From: Phyllobacterium sp. T1293
GTDB taxonomy: Bacteria; Pseudomonadota; Alphaproteobacteria; Rhizobiales; Rhizobiaceae
Direction: 5' to 3'
Length of the DNA: 64,000 nucleotides
Assembly (NCBI RefSeq): GCF_020731415.2
Contig: NZ_CP088273.1
Location: forward strand, 3,477,001 to 3,541,000
In this document: positions 8,877 through 19,512 of the stretch, in pieces
Numbering within the stretch: the first letter of the stretch is position 1
How the letters are laid out: each line of letters starts with the position of its first letter
Made by a program: the position numbers and the translations under genes
Notes under the pieces: model-generated
What the model saw: only the letters and a program-made list of their open reading frames with translations
What the model was told of the DNA's origin: nothing
The model's database searches: none

Positions 8877-9587
8877 ATGGAAAATTTAGCGGTTGCTGTT
8901 CAGACATCGGATGTTTCCCTATGGGGACTGTTCTGGCAGGCCGGATTTATCGTCAAGCTGGTCATGGTCGGCCTTCTCGGGGCCTCCATCTGGACCTGGG
9001 CGATCATCATCGACAAGGTGCTCGGCTATGGCCGCGCCAAGCGCGCCTTTGACCGTTTCGAGCAGGTCTTCTGGTCCGGCCAGTCCCTCGAAGAGCTTTA
9101 CCGCAATCTTGGCGAAAAGCGCACCACCGGCATGGGCTCGATCTTTATTGCCGCGATGCGCGAATGGAAAAAGTCGTTTGAGAAGGGCGCGCGTTCTCCC
9201 ATTGCCCTGCAGATGCGTATCGATAAGGCCATGGACGTCGCTCTGTCACGTGAAAGTGATATTCTCGCGGCGCGTCTCGGATTTCTGGCAACCATTGGTT
9301 CTGCCGGACCCTTCATTGGTCTGTTCGGCACGGTCATTGGTATCATGACCTCGTTCATGGGCATTGCCGGTTCCAAATCGACAAGCCTTGCGGTTGTCGC
9401 GCCCGGTATCGCCGAAGCGCTGCTGGCGACGGCTATCGGTCTGGTTGCGGCTATTCCTGCGGTTATTGCTTACAACAAACTGTCAAGCGATGCGGGCAAA
9501 CTGACCGCTCGCATGGAGGGCTTTGCGGACGAATTCTCCGCCATACTCTCGCGGCAAATCGATGAGAAGCTGGCGCCGCGTTCTTAA
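8877..9587 (+). CDS. tolQ: Tol-Pal motor protein TolQ
   Basis: TolQ (236 residues from ATG 8877; a GTG at 8871 is also possible) is the ExbB/MotA-like inner membrane subunit that with TolR forms the proton-driven motor for outer membrane constriction. Three membrane segments are visible: one near 16-40 and a pair around 140-200. The latter contain TIGSAGPFIGLFGTVIGIM and the following APGIAEALLATAIGLVAAIP, the signature helices of this family. It is the first gene of the tolQRAB set. GAGGG lies ten bases before the ATG. Confidence 0.95.
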   Translation: MENLAVAVQTSDVSLWGLFWQAGFIVKLVMVGLLGASIWTWAIIIDKVLGYGRAKRAFDRFEQVFWSGQSLEELYRNLGEKRTTGMGSIFIAAMREWKKSFEKGARSPIALQMRIDKAMDVALSRESDILAARLGFLATIGSAGPFIGLFGTVIGIMTSFMGIAGSKSTSLAVVAPGIAEALLATAIGLVAAIPAVIAYNKLSSDAGKLTARMEGFADEFSAILSRQIDEKLAPRS

Positions 9588-9620
9588 GCAATTGGTTTTA
9601 CAAGTGCAGGATTAATTGCC

Positions 9621-10067
9621 ATGGGCATGTCTGTTGGTAACAAAGGTTCAGGTGGACGCGGCCGGCGCGGGCGCGCCAGCAAGGCGTTGATGAGTGAAAT
9701 CAACGTGACGCCGCTCGTCGACGTCATGCTCGTGCTCCTGATCATTTTCATGGTGACCGCACCGATGATGACGGTGGGCGTGCCTATCGATATGCCTGAG
9801 ACACAGGCCAAGGCGCTGAACAGCGAAACCAACCCTATTTACGTGACGATCAATCAAAAAGGTCAGGTATTCCTGCAGGAAACCGAGATTCCGATTGAAG
9901 AAATCGTCCCCAAACTTCAGGCCATCGCCAAGACCGGCTATGAAGAACGCATTTTTGTCAAAGGTGACAAGTCTGCCGATTATGGCACGATCATGAAGGT
10001 CATGGCGCGTATCTCCGGCTCAGGATTCAAGAATATCGGTCTCGTCAGTCTTCCGGAAGGCAGCTGA
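9621..10067 (+). CDS. tolR: Tol-Pal motor protein TolR
   Basis: TolR has 148 residues, one N-terminal membrane helix and a periplasmic ExbD-like domain. The helix (VTPLVDVMLVLLIIFMVTAP) carries the conserved proton-path aspartate within PLVDVMLVLL. It is preceded by a Gly/Arg-rich cytoplasmic tail typical of alphaproteobacteria. It lies 33 bases after tolQ and six bases before tolA, which supports co-transcription. Confidence 0.95.
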   Translation: MGMSVGNKGSGGRGRRGRASKALMSEINVTPLVDVMLVLLIIFMVTAPMMTVGVPIDMPETQAKALNSETNPIYVTINQKGQVFLQETEIPIEEIVPKLQAIAKTGYEERIFVKGDKSADYGTIMKVMARISGSGFKNIGLVSLPEGS

Positions 10068-10073
10068 TCGACC

Positions 10074-11171
10074 ATGAGGACAAGCGTTACAACCTCCGCC
10101 ATTATCCATGCCGTTTTACTCGGCTGGGGGCTGTTGACCTTTTCTGCGCCAACGCCGATGGACTTGGCCAATTCTGAATCGCTGCCCATCGAGATCATTT
10201 CCGATACGACCCAGTTACAGAAGGGCGATACCAAAGCGCCGAAGGCTGAGAAATCTGCGCCAAAGCCGACGGAAAAGCCGCAGACAAAACCTGACGCCCA
10301 GAATATTGGCGACAGCGAAAATGACGTTGAATCAAAACCTATTCCGACGACGAAGCCAAAGGTTGTAGAGTCGGCGGAGGCTCCGAAGCCATCGGAAGTG
10401 CCTGTCACCAAGCCTGATCCTAAGCCCGTCGTTCAGCCGGAAACAAAGCCCGTTCCCGTTCCAGCGACGGAAATAGCGCCTGAGGCAAAGCCGAAACAGG
10501 AGGTTGCGCCGGACCCGATTACATCAGCGATCAACGATTCAAAGCCAGCGCCAACTCCTGACGCACCGAAGGCAGAGCCGACCCCGCAGGCGGAAAAGCC
10601 AGCCGAGGAAGCATTCAAGCTGCCGGAAAATGTGGCCAAGCCTGAGGACAAGCCAAAGCCTGCCCCTGCGCAGACTGCGACAACGCCTGAACGCAAGGAC
10701 AACAAGGATACGCCGAAGCCAACGAAGACCGCGCCAACGCCGTCCAAAGAGAAGGATGGCATAGCGGAAAAAATGGCGGATTTGCTGAATCATGAAAAAG
10801 CATCCGGCGGTGGTGCAAAACGTTCGGCAGATCAAGCTTCGCTAGGTACCAATAAGTCAACGGGCGGGGCAACGCTGAGCAAAGACGAGAAACAAGCGAT
10901 TCATGATTTGATAGACGGCAACTGGAACAAGCCGGTGGGTGCTCAGGATTATCCAGACATGATTGTCCGCGTTAAATTCCGCCTCAAAAAAGATGGAGAG
11001 CTTGAGGGTGCGCCTGAGGTTTCCGGTTCGGGTGGCGATCCCGCGCTCTTACGGACTGCAATCGAAGGGGCACGGCGAGCCGTACTGAAGTCGCTGCCCT
11101 TTAATTTGCCGCAGGACAAATACGACGACTGGGCAATAAATGATTACACATTTCACCCAGGCACAGAATAA
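10074..11171 (+). CDS. tolA: Cell envelope protein TolA
   Basis: The 365-residue protein has the TolA layout. An N-terminal membrane anchor (about 7-25) is followed by a long periplasmic linker very rich in Lys, Pro, Glu and Ala (about 50-255) and a compact C-terminal domain (about 265-365, with LRTAIEGARRAVLKSLPF). TolA bridges the TolQR motor to Pal and TolB at the outer membrane. The linker is low-complexity, so database matches would be led by the ends. It sits between tolR and tolB. Confidence 0.92.
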   Translation: MRTSVTTSAIIHAVLLGWGLLTFSAPTPMDLANSESLPIEIISDTTQLQKGDTKAPKAEKSAPKPTEKPQTKPDAQNIGDSENDVESKPIPTTKPKVVESAEAPKPSEVPVTKPDPKPVVQPETKPVPVPATEIAPEAKPKQEVAPDPITSAINDSKPAPTPDAPKAEPTPQAEKPAEEAFKLPENVAKPEDKPKPAPAQTATTPERKDNKDTPKPTKTAPTPSKEKDGIAEKMADLLNHEKASGGGAKRSADQASLGTNKSTGGATLSKDEKQAIHDLIDGNWNKPVGAQDYPDMIVRVKFRLKKDGELEGAPEVSGSGGDPALLRTAIEGARRAVLKSLPFNLPQDKYDDWAINDYTFHPGTE

Positions 11172-11210
11172 TTGAAAGCAATCGGCCAGCAACAAAAGGG
11201 CCCCGAACTG

Positions 11211-12527
11211 ATGAATAAAATGATCCGGACAGTTTTTTCAGCTTTTGCTGTGATTATAGCGATCGCAGCATTAACTACCGTGCCCGCGCGAGCGGACCTG
11301 AAACTCGATTTTAGCAAGGGTAATGTTGAACCAATGCCCATAGCAATCACGGATTTCCTTTCCGGTGATCAGCTTGGTGCCAATATTACCAGTGTCATCG
11401 CGGCGGATCTGGAACGATCCGGTCTTTTTGCACCGATCGACAAGGGTGCCTTTATCGAAAAGATTTCCAACCCGGATGCGGCTCCGCGTTTTGAGGACTG
11501 GAAAGTCATCAATGCGCAGGCACTGGTGACCGGACGCGTTACCAAGCAGCCGGATGGCAGGCTCAAGGCTGAATTCCGTCTCTGGGATACATTTGCCGGT
11601 CAGCAGCTTGATGGGCAGCAGTTCTTTACCTCTCCTGACAGCTGGCGCCGTGTTGCCCATATTATCGCCGACGCTATCTATCAGCGTTTGACCGGTGAAA
11701 AGGGCTATTTCGATACGCGCGTCGTGTTTGTTGATGAATCCGGCACGCGGGAGAAGCGGGTCAAGCGTCTGGCGATCATGGATCAGGACGGTGCCAATGT
11801 GCGCTATCTGACCAATGGCAAGGATCTCGTTCTGACACCCCGCTTTTCGCCAAGCCGGCAGGAAATCACCTACATGTCCTTCGAAGGCAACAAGCCGCAG
11901 GTCTATCTGTTGCAGCTCGAAACCGGACAGCGCGAACTCGTCGGCAATTTCCCCGGCATGACGATTGCGCCGCGCTTTTCTTCCGATGGCCAGAAAGTTG
12001 TCATGAGCCTGCTGCAGGATGATGGCAGCGCGAACATCTACACCATGGACGTGCGTAGCCGCACGACAACACGTTTGACGAGTACGAGCGCTATTGATAC
12101 CGGTGCATCCTATTCGCCGGATGGTAGTCAGGTTGTGTTTGAATCCGACCGTGGCGGCCGCCCGCAAGTCTACAAGATGGGGGCAGATGGCTCCAACCCG
12201 CAGCGCATTTCCTTTGGCGATGGTTCCTATTCCACGCCGGTCTGGTCACCGCGCGGCGATCTTGTCGCCTTTACCAAGCAGTCTGGCGGCCAGTTCTCCA
12301 TTGGCGTCATGAAAACAGATGGTTCAGGTGAGCGTATCCTGACCAGCGGATACCATGATGAAGGTCCGACCTGGGCACCCAATGGCCGCGTTCTGATGTT
12401 CTACCGGTTCCCTCCCGGCTCAAACAGCCCGCATCTGTTCACGATCGATCTGACCGGGCGTAACCTGCGCCAGATCCAGACGCCGAACCTCGCTTCCGAT
12501 CCGGCCTGGTCACCGCTGCTTGAGTGA
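11211..12527 (+). CDS. tolB: Tol-Pal periplasmic beta-propeller TolB
   Basis: TolB is 438 residues from ATG 11211, whose product begins with a good signal peptide ([20 protein letters not shown], cleaved after ARA). The frame is open back to a TTG at 11172 directly after tolA, but that start would bury the signal. The N-terminal domain ([20 protein letters not shown]) is followed by repeated beta-propeller blades with motifs such as [17 protein letters not shown] and [18 protein letters not shown]. It binds Pal and TolA and helps outer membrane invagination. Confidence 0.95.
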   Translation: MNKMIRTVFSAFAVIIAIAALTTVPARADLKLDFSKGNVEPMPIAITDFLSGDQLGANITSVIAADLERSGLFAPIDKGAFIEKISNPDAAPRFEDWKVINAQALVTGRVTKQPDGRLKAEFRLWDTFAGQQLDGQQFFTSPDSWRRVAHIIADAIYQRLTGEKGYFDTRVVFVDESGTREKRVKRLAIMDQDGANVRYLTNGKDLVLTPRFSPSRQEITYMSFEGNKPQVYLLQLETGQRELVGNFPGMTIAPRFSSDGQKVVMSLLQDDGSANIYTMDVRSRTTTRLTSTSAIDTGASYSPDGSQVVFESDRGGRPQVYKMGADGSNPQRISFGDGSYSTPVWSPRGDLVAFTKQSGGQFSIGVMKTDGSGERILTSGYHDEGPTWAPNGRVLMFYRFPPGSNSPHLFTIDLTGRNLRQIQTPNLASDPAWSPLLE

Positions 12528-12663
12528 TCGAATCTTGATTTACTGCTGATTTATGCCCATTCGCGGCGGTGTTGTGCCAACACCGCCGCGAATGTCGTTT
12601 TTCCGCCGCATTGTTTGCATTAAGGATGCAGAACATTCATATATTTCGCCGTTAATCCTGGTG

Positions 12664-12678
12664 TTAAGAGTGGATTAA
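12664..12678. promoter_or_regulatory. CtrA-type box upstream of pal
   Basis: TTAA-GAGTGGA-TTAA is a perfect TTAA-N7-TTAA site about 85 bases before pal. Another TTAA lies eight bases to its left (12652-12655), giving three half-sites in a row. It suggests that pal has its own cell-cycle-timed promoter apart from tolQRAB. Confidence 0.65.
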
Positions 12679-12760
12679 CCCTGTTTCTTGAATTGGCCTT
12701 AACCTCGATATGGTTACTGCTTGTTCACCGAAACAATTCAATTCCTAAGGAGTCCAGGCT

Positions 12761-13264
12761 ATGCGCCGCTTCGAAATGATCGCCCGCAGTCCAGTTGTCG
12801 TCGCCCTTTTCATGGCTCTCGCTATTGCGGGCTGTGCGAAGAAACCTATCAATAGTGCCGGTGATCTTGGCCTCAACGGTGCCGGTAGCGCGCGGCCGGG
12901 CTCCACACAGGATTTCACGGTAAACGTTGGCGATCGCATTTTCTTCGATGTTGATTCCTCCGTTATCCGTGCCGATGCCCAGCAGACCCTTTCCAAGCAG
13001 GCTCAGTGGCTGCAGCGTTATCCTAACTACGCAATCACCGTTGAAGGCCATGCGGACGAACGCGGAACACGCGAATACAATCTGGCTCTTGGCCAGCGCC
13101 GTGCCGCTGCTGCGCGCAACTTCCTTGCTTCGCGCGGCCTTCCAGCTTCCCGCATCAAGACAATTTCCTACGGCAATGAGCGCCCGGTTGCAGTTTGCGA
13201 TGCGGACTCCTGCTGGTCGCAGAACCGCCGTGCCGTTACCGTTCTCGGCGGCGCAGGCAGCTAA
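12761..13264 (+). CDS. pal: Peptidoglycan-associated lipoprotein Pal
   Basis: Pal has 167 residues with a lipoprotein signal ending LAIAGC (acylated Cys25). The OmpA-like peptidoglycan-binding domain at about 55-165 contains TVEGHADERGTREYNLALGQ, with the Asp and Arg that grip diaminopimelate. It anchors the outer membrane to the wall and is recruited by Tol proteins at division. AAGGAG lies nine bases before the ATG. It follows tolB by 230 bases containing a CtrA-type box, and ends at a strong terminator. Confidence 0.97.
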   Translation: MRRFEMIARSPVVVALFMALAIAGCAKKPINSAGDLGLNGAGSARPGSTQDFTVNVGDRIFFDVDSSVIRADAQQTLSKQAQWLQRYPNYAITVEGHADERGTREYNLALGQRRAAAARNFLASRGLPASRIKTISYGNERPVAVCDADSCWSQNRRAVTVLGGAGS

Positions 13265-13292
13265 GCCTTTCCAACGGATATGGACTTGAGAA

Positions 13293-13317
13293 AAGCGGCC
13301 CTCGGGCCGCTTTTTTT
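13293..13317 (+). terminator. Rho-independent terminator after pal
   Basis: AAGCGGCCC and GGGCCGCTT form a nine-pair stem with a short loop and seven T. Confidence 0.9.
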
Positions 13318-13429
13318 GTCTCACCCGTGATCACAACAAAATTTGGCCGAAGTCGCGTTGCTCGTGTTAGATAGGCTCGCCGTAAATCGTTGCGGTGGTT
13401 AAAATTCCCATATCAGGGGCGGTAAAGGA

Positions 13430-14443
13430 ATGAACAAACGACTGAAAAGAATGGTTGTGGCTATGGCGGTGCTGCCTTTTCTGGCGGCCGGCGCAGCCCA
13501 TGCCTCGAACTTTGATGGCAACTTTTTCCCGTCGGCGCCAAAGGCAAATGTCGGAACGAGTAATGCGCCAATCCAGATGGCACAGGCGGGCGATCCGCGT
13601 GTCAGCCAGCTCGAGGAGCAGATCAGGCAACTGACAGGCAAGATCGAAGACCTCAATTTCCAGTTGCTGCAAATGCAGGAGCAGATGCGCAAGGTGCAGG
13701 AAGATAACGAGTTCCGTTTTCAGGAACTGGAAAAGAAGGGTGGCGGCGGCAAGAAAACGGACGCCGGTGGCAAGGGCGATCGTACGATCGCCGATGCTGC
13801 GCCTTCACGGACAACGGGGGAGGCATCGCCAGATGCCTCCGCTTATCCCGCGGCGCCGTCACGGACGTCGCCGTCAGACAGCACCGATTCCGCTGCTATT
13901 GATCCTCAGGCCAATGCTCCCGCTACCGCGCAGCCAGGCGAACCGCCGCGCGAGCTCGGGCAGATCGAGTTTGATGCCAATGGCAACGTAATCGGTGGTT
14001 CGAAGAACGATACGCCTGCGTCTGGGGCCAATCCGAACCTTGCTTCGCTGCCGCAGACCGATGATCCCAATGCACTGTACAGGCAGGCCTATCAATTGTT
14101 TCTGTCCGGAGACTATCGCAATGCCGAGGCGGCCTTCCGCAGCCATATCGAGCGATTCCCGAAAGACCCTTCCGACCCTGATGCCCGCTACTGGCTTGGC
14201 GAATCGCTCTACGGTCAGGAGCGCTATCAGGATGCGGCTTCTGTTTTCATTGACAATCACAAGCAATTTCCTGACGCCAAGAAGAGCCCAGAAAATCTTC
14301 TCAAGCTGGGCATGACTCTGGCGAAGATGCAGGATCACGATGTTGCCTGCGCTACCTTTGCCACTGTGAGCACGCGTTACCCCAGTCTCTCAGCCGCGCT
14401 CAAAGAGCGCGTGAAGAATGAACGTGCCGCCAACAAATGCTGA
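13430..14443 (+). CDS. cpoB: Tol-Pal accessory protein CpoB (YbgF)
   Basis: This 337-residue periplasmic protein has a signal peptide (MAVLPFLAAGAAHA). An N-terminal coiled coil follows (about 48-100, DPRVSQLEEQIRQLTGKIED), then a Ser/Pro/Ala-rich linker, then tetratricopeptide repeats (about 215-335, ALYRQAYQLFLSGDYRNAEA). CpoB coordinates peptidoglycan synthesis with Tol-driven constriction. The 3' end overlaps the start of tilS by 26 bases, so the two are probably co-transcribed. Confidence 0.93.
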   Translation: MNKRLKRMVVAMAVLPFLAAGAAHASNFDGNFFPSAPKANVGTSNAPIQMAQAGDPRVSQLEEQIRQLTGKIEDLNFQLLQMQEQMRKVQEDNEFRFQELEKKGGGGKKTDAGGKGDRTIADAAPSRTTGEASPDASAYPAAPSRTSPSDSTDSAAIDPQANAPATAQPGEPPRELGQIEFDANGNVIGGSKNDTPASGANPNLASLPQTDDPNALYRQAYQLFLSGDYRNAEAAFRSHIERFPKDPSDPDARYWLGESLYGQERYQDAASVFIDNHKQFPDAKKSPENLLKLGMTLAKMQDHDVACATFATVSTRYPSLSAALKERVKNERAANKC

Positions 14444-15785
14444 TAATCGCCCTGATCCGGAAGCGATTTTCGGTGCGATCGACTTTGACAGGCTGACAAC
14501 GGTCGTCGTGGCCGTTTCCGGCGGCAGCGATTCCCTCGCATTGCTTTTCCTTCTTGACGATCTGCGCAAGGCAAGGCCGTTCTTTCCCCGTATTCTGGCT
14601 GTGACTGTTGATCATGAGTTGCGACCGGAATCGGCTGAAGAGGCATTGTATGTGGCCGGGCTGTGCAAGGCAGCTGGTCTTTCGCACCGGGTCCTGAACT
14701 GGACTGGTCCAAAACCCGCTTCGGGCATTTCCGCCAAGGCCCGGGATATTCGCTATGCGCTTCTGTGCAAGGCTGCCAGCGAGGCCGGGACCGATATGGT
14801 TTTGACCGGTCACACACTCGACGATCAGAACGAGACCTTCATGATGCGCTCTGCGCGTGGCGGCGAAAGAGGTCTTGCCGGCATGGCGCCTGCTACCCTG
14901 CTGGACCGGGAAATCTGGCTCATCAGGCCGCTGCTCGGCATCACACGCGAACGGCTTCGCCGGTATCTGCGGGATAGGGGTATTGAATGGCGGGACGACC
15001 CTTCCAACACAAACCCCATATATGAGCGGGTGCGCGTCAGGGATGCGCTGCAAAAGCATGATCGTGATGGCATTCAGCCGCTGATTGCGGAAAAAGCCTT
15101 GAAGCGGCAGACGCTCAACAGCGAGGCGGCGGCGCTTTTGCAAAATTGCGTTACCGTCGTCAACGGTATTCGCGCTGAAGTGAAGCTGGAGTGTTTTTGC
15201 AGCCGTCCGGATGAGGCACAATATCTTGCCGTAGGGGTGCTGTTGTCGGTGCTGGGCGGTCAGCCATTCCTCCCATCGGCAGAAGAATGCGCCAAGGTGG
15301 TGCGCCATCTTTGCGAGACGGATATTTCCGGTCGCATGAGCCTTGGCCGTTGCATCATTCAGCGCGGCAAGACAATTGCGACCATTTACCGGGAGATGCG
15401 ATCAATCCCGGATATCGTGGTTGAGCCTGACAGTTCGCTTATCTGGGATGGCCGTTACCGCATATCGAACGGTACACGAGAACCAGTACGGATCATGGCG
15501 AGCGGTGACACAGGATTGGCTTTTTTAAAGGATAGCGGGATCGGGGAGGTCCATCGGGCTTCGGTTACATCCAGCCCCATGCTGCTGTCCAATGGCCGGA
15601 TTATGGCTGTCCCGGCGTTGAAGGATCACGGGAATGTGCCCGCCGGTGTTGTGGTGGTCAGGCATGTTGCCCTGTTCGATCATATCCTTTCAGGCTATGA
15701 TGAAATACTTGCTGCCAGCGTGGCAAAATTGTTTGGTTTGCAGGATTACAGGCGATTTTCTGTAAACCAGATTGATAAGAAATGA
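14418..15785 (+). CDS. tilS: tRNA(Ile)-lysidine synthetase TilS
   Basis: TilS attaches lysine to C34 of the CAU-anticodon tRNA-Ile so that it reads AUA. The PP-loop motif SGGSDS is at 34-39, and GHTLDDQNETFMMR matches the conserved region after it. The protein is 455 residues, usual for the alphaproteobacterial form. The proposed ATG overlaps cpoB by 26 bases; no later ATG would leave room for the PP-loop strand, so this start is reasonable. ftsH follows about 95 bases downstream, as in many bacteria. Confidence 0.93.
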   Translation: MNVPPTNADNRPDPEAIFGAIDFDRLTTVVVAVSGGSDSLALLFLLDDLRKARPFFPRILAVTVDHELRPESAEEALYVAGLCKAAGLSHRVLNWTGPKPASGISAKARDIRYALLCKAASEAGTDMVLTGHTLDDQNETFMMRSARGGERGLAGMAPATLLDREIWLIRPLLGITRERLRRYLRDRGIEWRDDPSNTNPIYERVRVRDALQKHDRDGIQPLIAEKALKRQTLNSEAAALLQNCVTVVNGIRAEVKLECFCSRPDEAQYLAVGVLLSVLGGQPFLPSAEECAKVVRHLCETDISGRMSLGRCIIQRGKTIATIYREMRSIPDIVVEPDSSLIWDGRYRISNGTREPVRIMASGDTGLAFLKDSGIGEVHRASVTSSPMLLSNGRIMAVPALKDHGNVPAGVVVVRHVALFDHILSGYDEILAASVAKLFGLQDYRRFSVNQIDKK

Positions 15786-15881
15786 TTTGAGTTTGATTGT
15801 CAGCCTTGGCAAGGCCATGCTTCGAACCTATGTTACGTGTAAATTCCGCGTCCTTGCGGTTGTGATTGATGGGACCCGATA

Positions 15882-17816
15882 ATGAATCCTAACTACCGGA
15901 ACTTCGCACTGTGGGCGATTATCGCTTTGCTTCTGATTGCGTTGTTCAATCTTTTTCAAAGCCCTTCTCAACGTTCGGCATCCAGCGATGTGGCTTATTC
16001 AAAGTTCATCAGCGATGTGAATGATGGCAAGGTTAAAAGTGTAGTGATTGCTGGCAACCGTATTACCGGCGCCTATATTGACGGCACTACAACGTTCCAG
16101 ACCTATTCTCCCGGCGATACCGGTCTTGTTGCGCGTCTTGAGAGCAAGAATGTGCAGATCGCCGCGCGTCCGGAAAATGATGGCTCGACATCCATTGTCA
16201 GCATGTTGATCAACTGGCTGCCGATGATCCTGATCGTTGGCGTGTGGATTTTCTTCATGCGCCAGATGCAGGGCGGCTCGCGCGGTGCCATGGGCTTTGG
16301 TAAGTCGAAAGCCAAGCTTTTGACCGAGGCGCATGGCCGCGTGACATTTCAGGATGTTGCTGGCGTTGATGAAGCCAAGGAAGATCTGGAAGAAATCGTT
16401 GAGTTTCTGCGCGATGCGCAGAAGTTCCAGCGGCTTGGCGGACGCATTCCGCGTGGTGTGCTGCTTGTAGGCCCTCCCGGTACCGGTAAGACGCTTCTGG
16501 CGCGCGCCATTGCTGGCGAAGCCAATGTGCCGTTCTTCACCATATCCGGTTCCGATTTTGTTGAAATGTTCGTGGGTGTCGGCGCATCACGTGTCCGTGA
16601 CATGTTCGAACAGGCAAAGAAGAATGCGCCCTGCATTATCTTCATCGACGAAATCGATGCGGTTGGCCGTCATCGCGGCGCCGGTCTTGGCGGCGGTAAC
16701 GATGAACGCGAGCAGACGCTGAACCAGTTGCTGGTCGAGATGGACGGCTTTGAAGCCAATGAAGGCGTCATTCTGATTGCAGCCACCAACCGTCCTGATG
16801 TTCTTGACCCTGCATTGCTGCGTCCGGGCCGTTTCGACCGTCAGGTTGTCGTGCCTAACCCGGATGTGTCTGGCCGTGAGAAGATTCTGAAAGTTCACGC
16901 CCGCAATGTTCCGCTGGCACCAAATGTCGATCTGAAAGTGTTGGCACGCGGTACGCCCGGCTTCTCCGGTGCTGATCTGATGAACCTTGTCAACGAAGCC
17001 GCCCTGATGGCAGCGCGCCGCAACAAGCGCCTTGTCACCATGCTCGAATTCGAAGATGCCAAGGACAAGATCATGATGGGCGCCGAGCGCCGCTCGACAG
17101 CCATGACCCAGGCGGAAAAAGAACTGACCGCTTATCACGAAGCCGGTCACGCCATTGTGGCTCTGAATGTTGCTGTTGCAGATCCTCTGCACAAGGCAAC
17201 GATCATTCCGCGCGGCCGCGCACTTGGTATGGTCATGCAGTTGCCGGAAGGTGATCGCTATTCGATGAGCTATAAGTGGATGATCTCGCGTCTGGCCATC
17301 ATGATGGGCGGCCGTATTGCCGAAGAGTTGAAGTTCGGCAAGGAGAACATCACGTCTGGTGCATCATCCGATATCGAACAGGCAACGAAACTTGCCCGCG
17401 CGATGGTCACCCGCTGGGGCTTCTCCGACAAGCTCGGTCAGGTGGCATATGGCGAGAATCAGGAAGAAGTGTTCCTTGGTCACTCGGTTGCCCGCACGCA
17501 GAATGTGTCTGAAGAAACGGCACAGCTGATTGATGCGGAAGTGCGTAAACTGATCGAAGATGCCTATACGCAGGCGCGTACCATTCTGACGAAGAAGAAG
17601 AAGGAATGGATCGCGATTGCCGAAGGCTTGCTCGAATATGAGACGCTGACCGGCGAAGAGATCAAGGCACTGATGATCGGCAATAAACCGGCCCGTGATC
17701 TCGGCGACGATACACCTCCGTCGCGTGGTTCGGCTGTTCCGAAAGCCGGTTCAGCCAAGAAGCCGCGCAAGGGCGACGAGCCTGACAAGGGGCTCGAGCC
17801 ACAGCCGCAGTCCTGA
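15882..17816 (+). CDS. ftsH: ATP-dependent zinc metalloprotease FtsH
   Basis: FtsH (644 residues) is the membrane-bound AAA+ protease that removes damaged membrane proteins and short-lived regulators. Two N-terminal membrane helices (about 8-25 and 107-126) flank the periplasmic domain. Walker A GPPGTGKT is at 197-204, Walker [12 protein letters not shown] near 252-262, and the zinc-binding HEAGH at 419-423. The C-terminal 40 residues are a charged tail rich in Pro, Lys and Asp. It ends at a perfect hairpin terminator. Confidence 0.98.
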   Translation: MNPNYRNFALWAIIALLLIALFNLFQSPSQRSASSDVAYSKFISDVNDGKVKSVVIAGNRITGAYIDGTTTFQTYSPGDTGLVARLESKNVQIAARPENDGSTSIVSMLINWLPMILIVGVWIFFMRQMQGGSRGAMGFGKSKAKLLTEAHGRVTFQDVAGVDEAKEDLEEIVEFLRDAQKFQRLGGRIPRGVLLVGPPGTGKTLLARAIAGEANVPFFTISGSDFVEMFVGVGASRVRDMFEQAKKNAPCIIFIDEIDAVGRHRGAGLGGGNDEREQTLNQLLVEMDGFEANEGVILIAATNRPDVLDPALLRPGRFDRQVVVPNPDVSGREKILKVHARNVPLAPNVDLKVLARGTPGFSGADLMNLVNEAALMAARRNKRLVTMLEFEDAKDKIMMGAERRSTAMTQAEKELTAYHEAGHAIVALNVAVADPLHKATIIPRGRALGMVMQLPEGDRYSMSYKWMISRLAIMMGGRIAEELKFGKENITSGASSDIEQATKLARAMVTRWGFSDKLGQVAYGENQEEVFLGHSVARTQNVSEETAQLIDAEVRKLIEDAYTQARTILTKKKKEWIAIAEGLLEYETLTGEEIKALMIGNKPARDLGDDTPPSRGSAVPKAGSAKKPRKGDEPDKGLEPQPQS

Positions 17817-17838
17817 TTCAGACCCGCAATAGTCATCA

Positions 17839-17864
17839 ACGGCCGGTATCTACCGGCCGTTTTT
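17839..17864 (+). terminator. Rho-independent terminator after ftsH
   Basis: ACGGCCGGTA and TACCGGCCGT form a perfect ten-pair stem with a two-base loop and a T run. Confidence 0.88.
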
Positions 17865-18029
17865 GCACCAATTGTTCATGGGTTGAATGATAGTATAATC
17901 GCCACATAATTTGTGAGATGCGCATGTAGGGGTCTTCTGCAATAAGCGTGAAGATCAAGCATAAGCAAAATAGGGCTGATCTCTGGCACTGCCAGATGAG
18001 TGACAGCCCGTAGAGTTTGGATAGACAAT

Positions 18030-19382
18030 ATGGCTCGAAAATATTTCGGCACCGATGGTATTCGTGGACTGGCGAATGCCTATCCCATGACCCCCGATAT
18101 TGCGATGAAGGTTGGCATGGCTGTCGGGCTCGCCTTTAAACGTGGCAATCACCGTAATCGGGTGGTGATTGGCAAGGATACACGTCTTTCGGGCTATATG
18201 ATCGAGAACGCCCTGGTGGCAGGTTTTACCTCAACGGGTATGGATGTGTTCCTGCTTGGACCCATTCCGACACCTGCTGTAGCCATGCTTTGCCGCTCGT
18301 TGCGCGCTGATATCGGCGTGATGATCTCCGCATCGCACAATCCTTACCATGACAATGGCATCAAGCTTTTTGGCCCGGATGGTTTCAAGCTTTCCGACGA
18401 GATCGAACTTGAGATTGAGCGTCTGATGGACGAGGATCTCTCAAGTCGCCTGTCCAGCTTTGACGCATTGGGGCGGGCAAAGCGTGTTGATGGTGATATT
18501 TATCGCTATATCGAATTTGCCAAGCGGACCATGCCAAAAAACATCTCGCTGGATGGCCTGCGGATCGTCGTGGATTGCGCCAATGGCGCTGCTTACAAGG
18601 TTGCTCCTGCCGCGCTGTGGGAACTTGGCGCCGATGTCATTACGATCAATGACAAGCCAAACGGCACGAACATTAACGAAGATTGCGGTTCCACCCATCC
18701 TTTGAGCTTGATCAAGAAAGTCCATGAAGTCAGGGCAGATATCGGCATTGCACTTGATGGCGATGCGGACCGGGTTCTTATCGTTGATGAAAAAGGTTCG
18801 ATCATCGATGGCGATCAGCTGATGGCGGTGATTGCCCAGTCATGGCAGGAATCCGACCGGCTTATCGGCGGCGGCGTCGTCGCAACGGTTATGTCCAATC
18901 TTGGTTTTGAACGGTTTCTGGGGGATCGCGGCCTGACATTGGCCCGCACCAATGTCGGCGATCGCTATGTGGTTGAGCATATGCGCAATCATGGTTTCAA
19001 TATTGGCGGCGAACAATCAGGCCATATTGTTATCTCTGATTTCTCGACAACCGGCGACGGTCTTGTCTCTGCCCTGCAGATTCTGGCGGTTGTTCAGGAA
19101 GAGGGAAAGCCTGTGAGCGAGGTTTGCCGCAAGTTCGAACCGGTGCCTCAGGTTCTCAAGAACATTCGCACGGCGGGTGGCAAGCCGCTTGACGACAAGA
19201 AGGTCAAGACTGCGATTGACGATGCACGTGATCGGCTTGGCAAATCAGGGCGTCTTGTTATTCGTCCGTCAGGCACGGAGCCTCTTATCCGCGTTATGGC
19301 TGAAGGGGATGACAGCCAGCTCGTAGATACGGTTGTCAACGACATTATCTCGGTGATTTCATCGGTCAAATCAGCAGCCTGA
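18030..19382 (+). CDS. glmM: Phosphoglucosamine mutase GlmM
   Basis: GlmM converts glucosamine-6-phosphate to glucosamine-1-phosphate for UDP-GlcNAc, and so for peptidoglycan and lipopolysaccharide. It has 450 residues from ATG 18030. The frame is open back to a GTG at 18000 but the family N-terminus [13 protein letters not shown] fixes the start. The phosphoserine is Ser102 in ISASHNP. The metal loop is LDGDADRVL and the phosphate-binding C-terminal loop is [12 protein letters not shown]. Confidence 0.97.
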   Translation: MARKYFGTDGIRGLANAYPMTPDIAMKVGMAVGLAFKRGNHRNRVVIGKDTRLSGYMIENALVAGFTSTGMDVFLLGPIPTPAVAMLCRSLRADIGVMISASHNPYHDNGIKLFGPDGFKLSDEIELEIERLMDEDLSSRLSSFDALGRAKRVDGDIYRYIEFAKRTMPKNISLDGLRIVVDCANGAAYKVAPAALWELGADVITINDKPNGTNINEDCGSTHPLSLIKKVHEVRADIGIALDGDADRVLIVDEKGSIIDGDQLMAVIAQSWQESDRLIGGGVVATVMSNLGFERFLGDRGLTLARTNVGDRYVVEHMRNHGFNIGGEQSGHIVISDFSTTGDGLVSALQILAVVQEEGKPVSEVCRKFEPVPQVLKNIRTAGGKPLDDKKVKTAIDDARDRLGKSGRLVIRPSGTEPLIRVMAEGDDSQLVDTVVNDIISVISSVKSAA

Positions 19383-19404
19383 TTTCCGGGAGTGTGATTG
19401 ATTT

Positions 19405-19430
19405 GAATGGGCCCCAAGCGGGCCCATTTG
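19405..19430 (+). terminator. Terminator after glmM
   Basis: AATGGGCCC and GGGCCCATT form a nine-pair stem around CAAGC, followed by a short T-rich stretch. Confidence 0.75.
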
Positions 19431-19497
19431 CATTTATGTAGCCGCGCAGTGCCGTTCGGTTTTCATTAACGTTAATGAGTATGGTGAATAAACACGG

Positions 19498-19512
19498 TTA
19501 AGCGGGATTTAA
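19498..19512. promoter_or_regulatory. CtrA-type box upstream of the outer membrane protein gene
   Basis: TTAA-GCGGGAT-TTAA is a perfect TTAA-N7-TTAA site about 80 bases before the Omp25/31-like gene. An overlapping TTAACGTTAA palindrome lies 30 bases upstream of it. Confidence 0.65.
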
